From DAOTUB01 sp034437455 (lineage in GTDB: Bacteria; Chloroflexota; Anaerolineae; B4-G1), in contig DAOTUB010000371.1 in assembly GCA_034437455.1 (NCBI GenBank), forward strand, positions 1 through 64,000: a stretch of 64,000 nucleotides of DNA, written 5' to 3'. Under the pieces are notes generated by a model. That model had not been told where the DNA came from and did not search any database. It saw nothing but the letters and a program-made list of their open reading frames with translations. A program made the translations under genes and the position numbers. Below are positions 63,941 through 64,000 of this stretch, in pieces. Each line of letters begins with the position of its first letter. The first letter of the stretch is position 1.

Positions 63941-64000
63941 ATGAACCTGGACAAGTATTCGCGTTTCAGTAAATTGGATCCTGACAATATGCTCGACCGG
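63941..64000 (+). CDS. Start of a protein, possibly SIS-type sugar-phosphate isomerase
   Basis: ATG 63941 follows a strong GAGGAGGGCTTG site. Only 20 codons are in the window (MNLDKYSRFSKLDPDNMLDR). The pattern LDxxDML near the start resembles bifunctional phosphoglucose/phosphomannose isomerases, but this is too short for a firm call. Confidence 0.5.
   Translation, partial: MNLDKYSRFSKLDPDNMLDR

Overview
The window looks like a chromosomal piece of a GC-rich Chloroflexota bacterium, probably Anaerolineae-like. This rests on gene style rather than a marker gene: Thr/Pro-rich secreted linkers, LysM and FxLD-type lipoproteins, very long tandem PAS/GAF sensors, large GT-C type membrane glycosyltransferases, and housekeeping genes (coaE, fmt, tig-clpP, tRNA-Leu). 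Almost everything up to about 41 kb lies on the minus strand.

Layout. 1-4.4 kb: a VOC-family gene whose 3' end runs into repeat DNA, a membrane-tethered GH3-like protein, a small membrane protein and a GNAT protein. 4.5-7.1 kb: coaE and an ABC-F ATPase. 7.1-41.0 kb: a single co-directional block of 14 genes, read from a good promoter at about 41.0 kb towards 7.1 kb, with very short gaps and several ATGA overlaps. 41.2-44.6 kb (+): a GIY-YIG/Nudix fusion, a structured 173-bp repeat, a GT2 glycosyltransferase and a polyprenyl-phosphate sugar transferase. 44.6-52.0 kb (-): two giant membrane glycosyltransferase-like proteins and a LysM/SdrD-like surface protein. 52.0-58.4 kb (-): LiaF-like protein, OYE-family oxidoreductase, PLP dehydratase, GPH-type sugar symporter and a GNAT protein fused to a two-TM/SHOCT protein. 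58.7-61.6 kb (+): LysM lipoprotein, a repeat-interrupted small ORF, a PlsC-like acyltransferase and fmt. 61.6-63.9 kb (-): tRNA-Leu, tig and clpP. A divergent gene starts at 63.94 kb and leaves the window.

The most interesting part is the 34-kb sensory block. In transcription order it encodes two single-domain response regulators, a dCache-HAMP-GAF histidine kinase, a ParA/Soj-like ATPase, a small acidic protein, eight multi-GAF sensors without any transmitter domain, and a 2949-residue hybrid kinase with three PAS, about twelve GAF, HisKA, HATPase and two REC domains. The sensors differ at the input end (membrane bundles, dCache, HAMP, LacI-type sugar-binding fold, PAS arrays) but all end in the same roughly 50-residue truncated GAF-like cap. 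The small protein next to parA and the first sensor share a near-identical N-terminal peptide (MSxDxLxxSLDELFSDFxPPTPE). I propose that this is a ParA-positioned multi-sensor array in which kinase-less sensors feed one or two kinases. It would be analogous in logic to ParA-positioned chemoreceptor clusters, but has no chemotaxis proteins. No output domain (DNA-binding, GGDEF, effector) is encoded in the block.

The block around 42-52 kb reads as a surface-glycan locus: sugar priming, glycosyl transfer and cell-surface anchoring. The remaining genes are housekeeping or accessory metabolism. Coordinates give the start codon I consider most likely, chosen from Shine-Dalgarno (SD) spacing and family start points.
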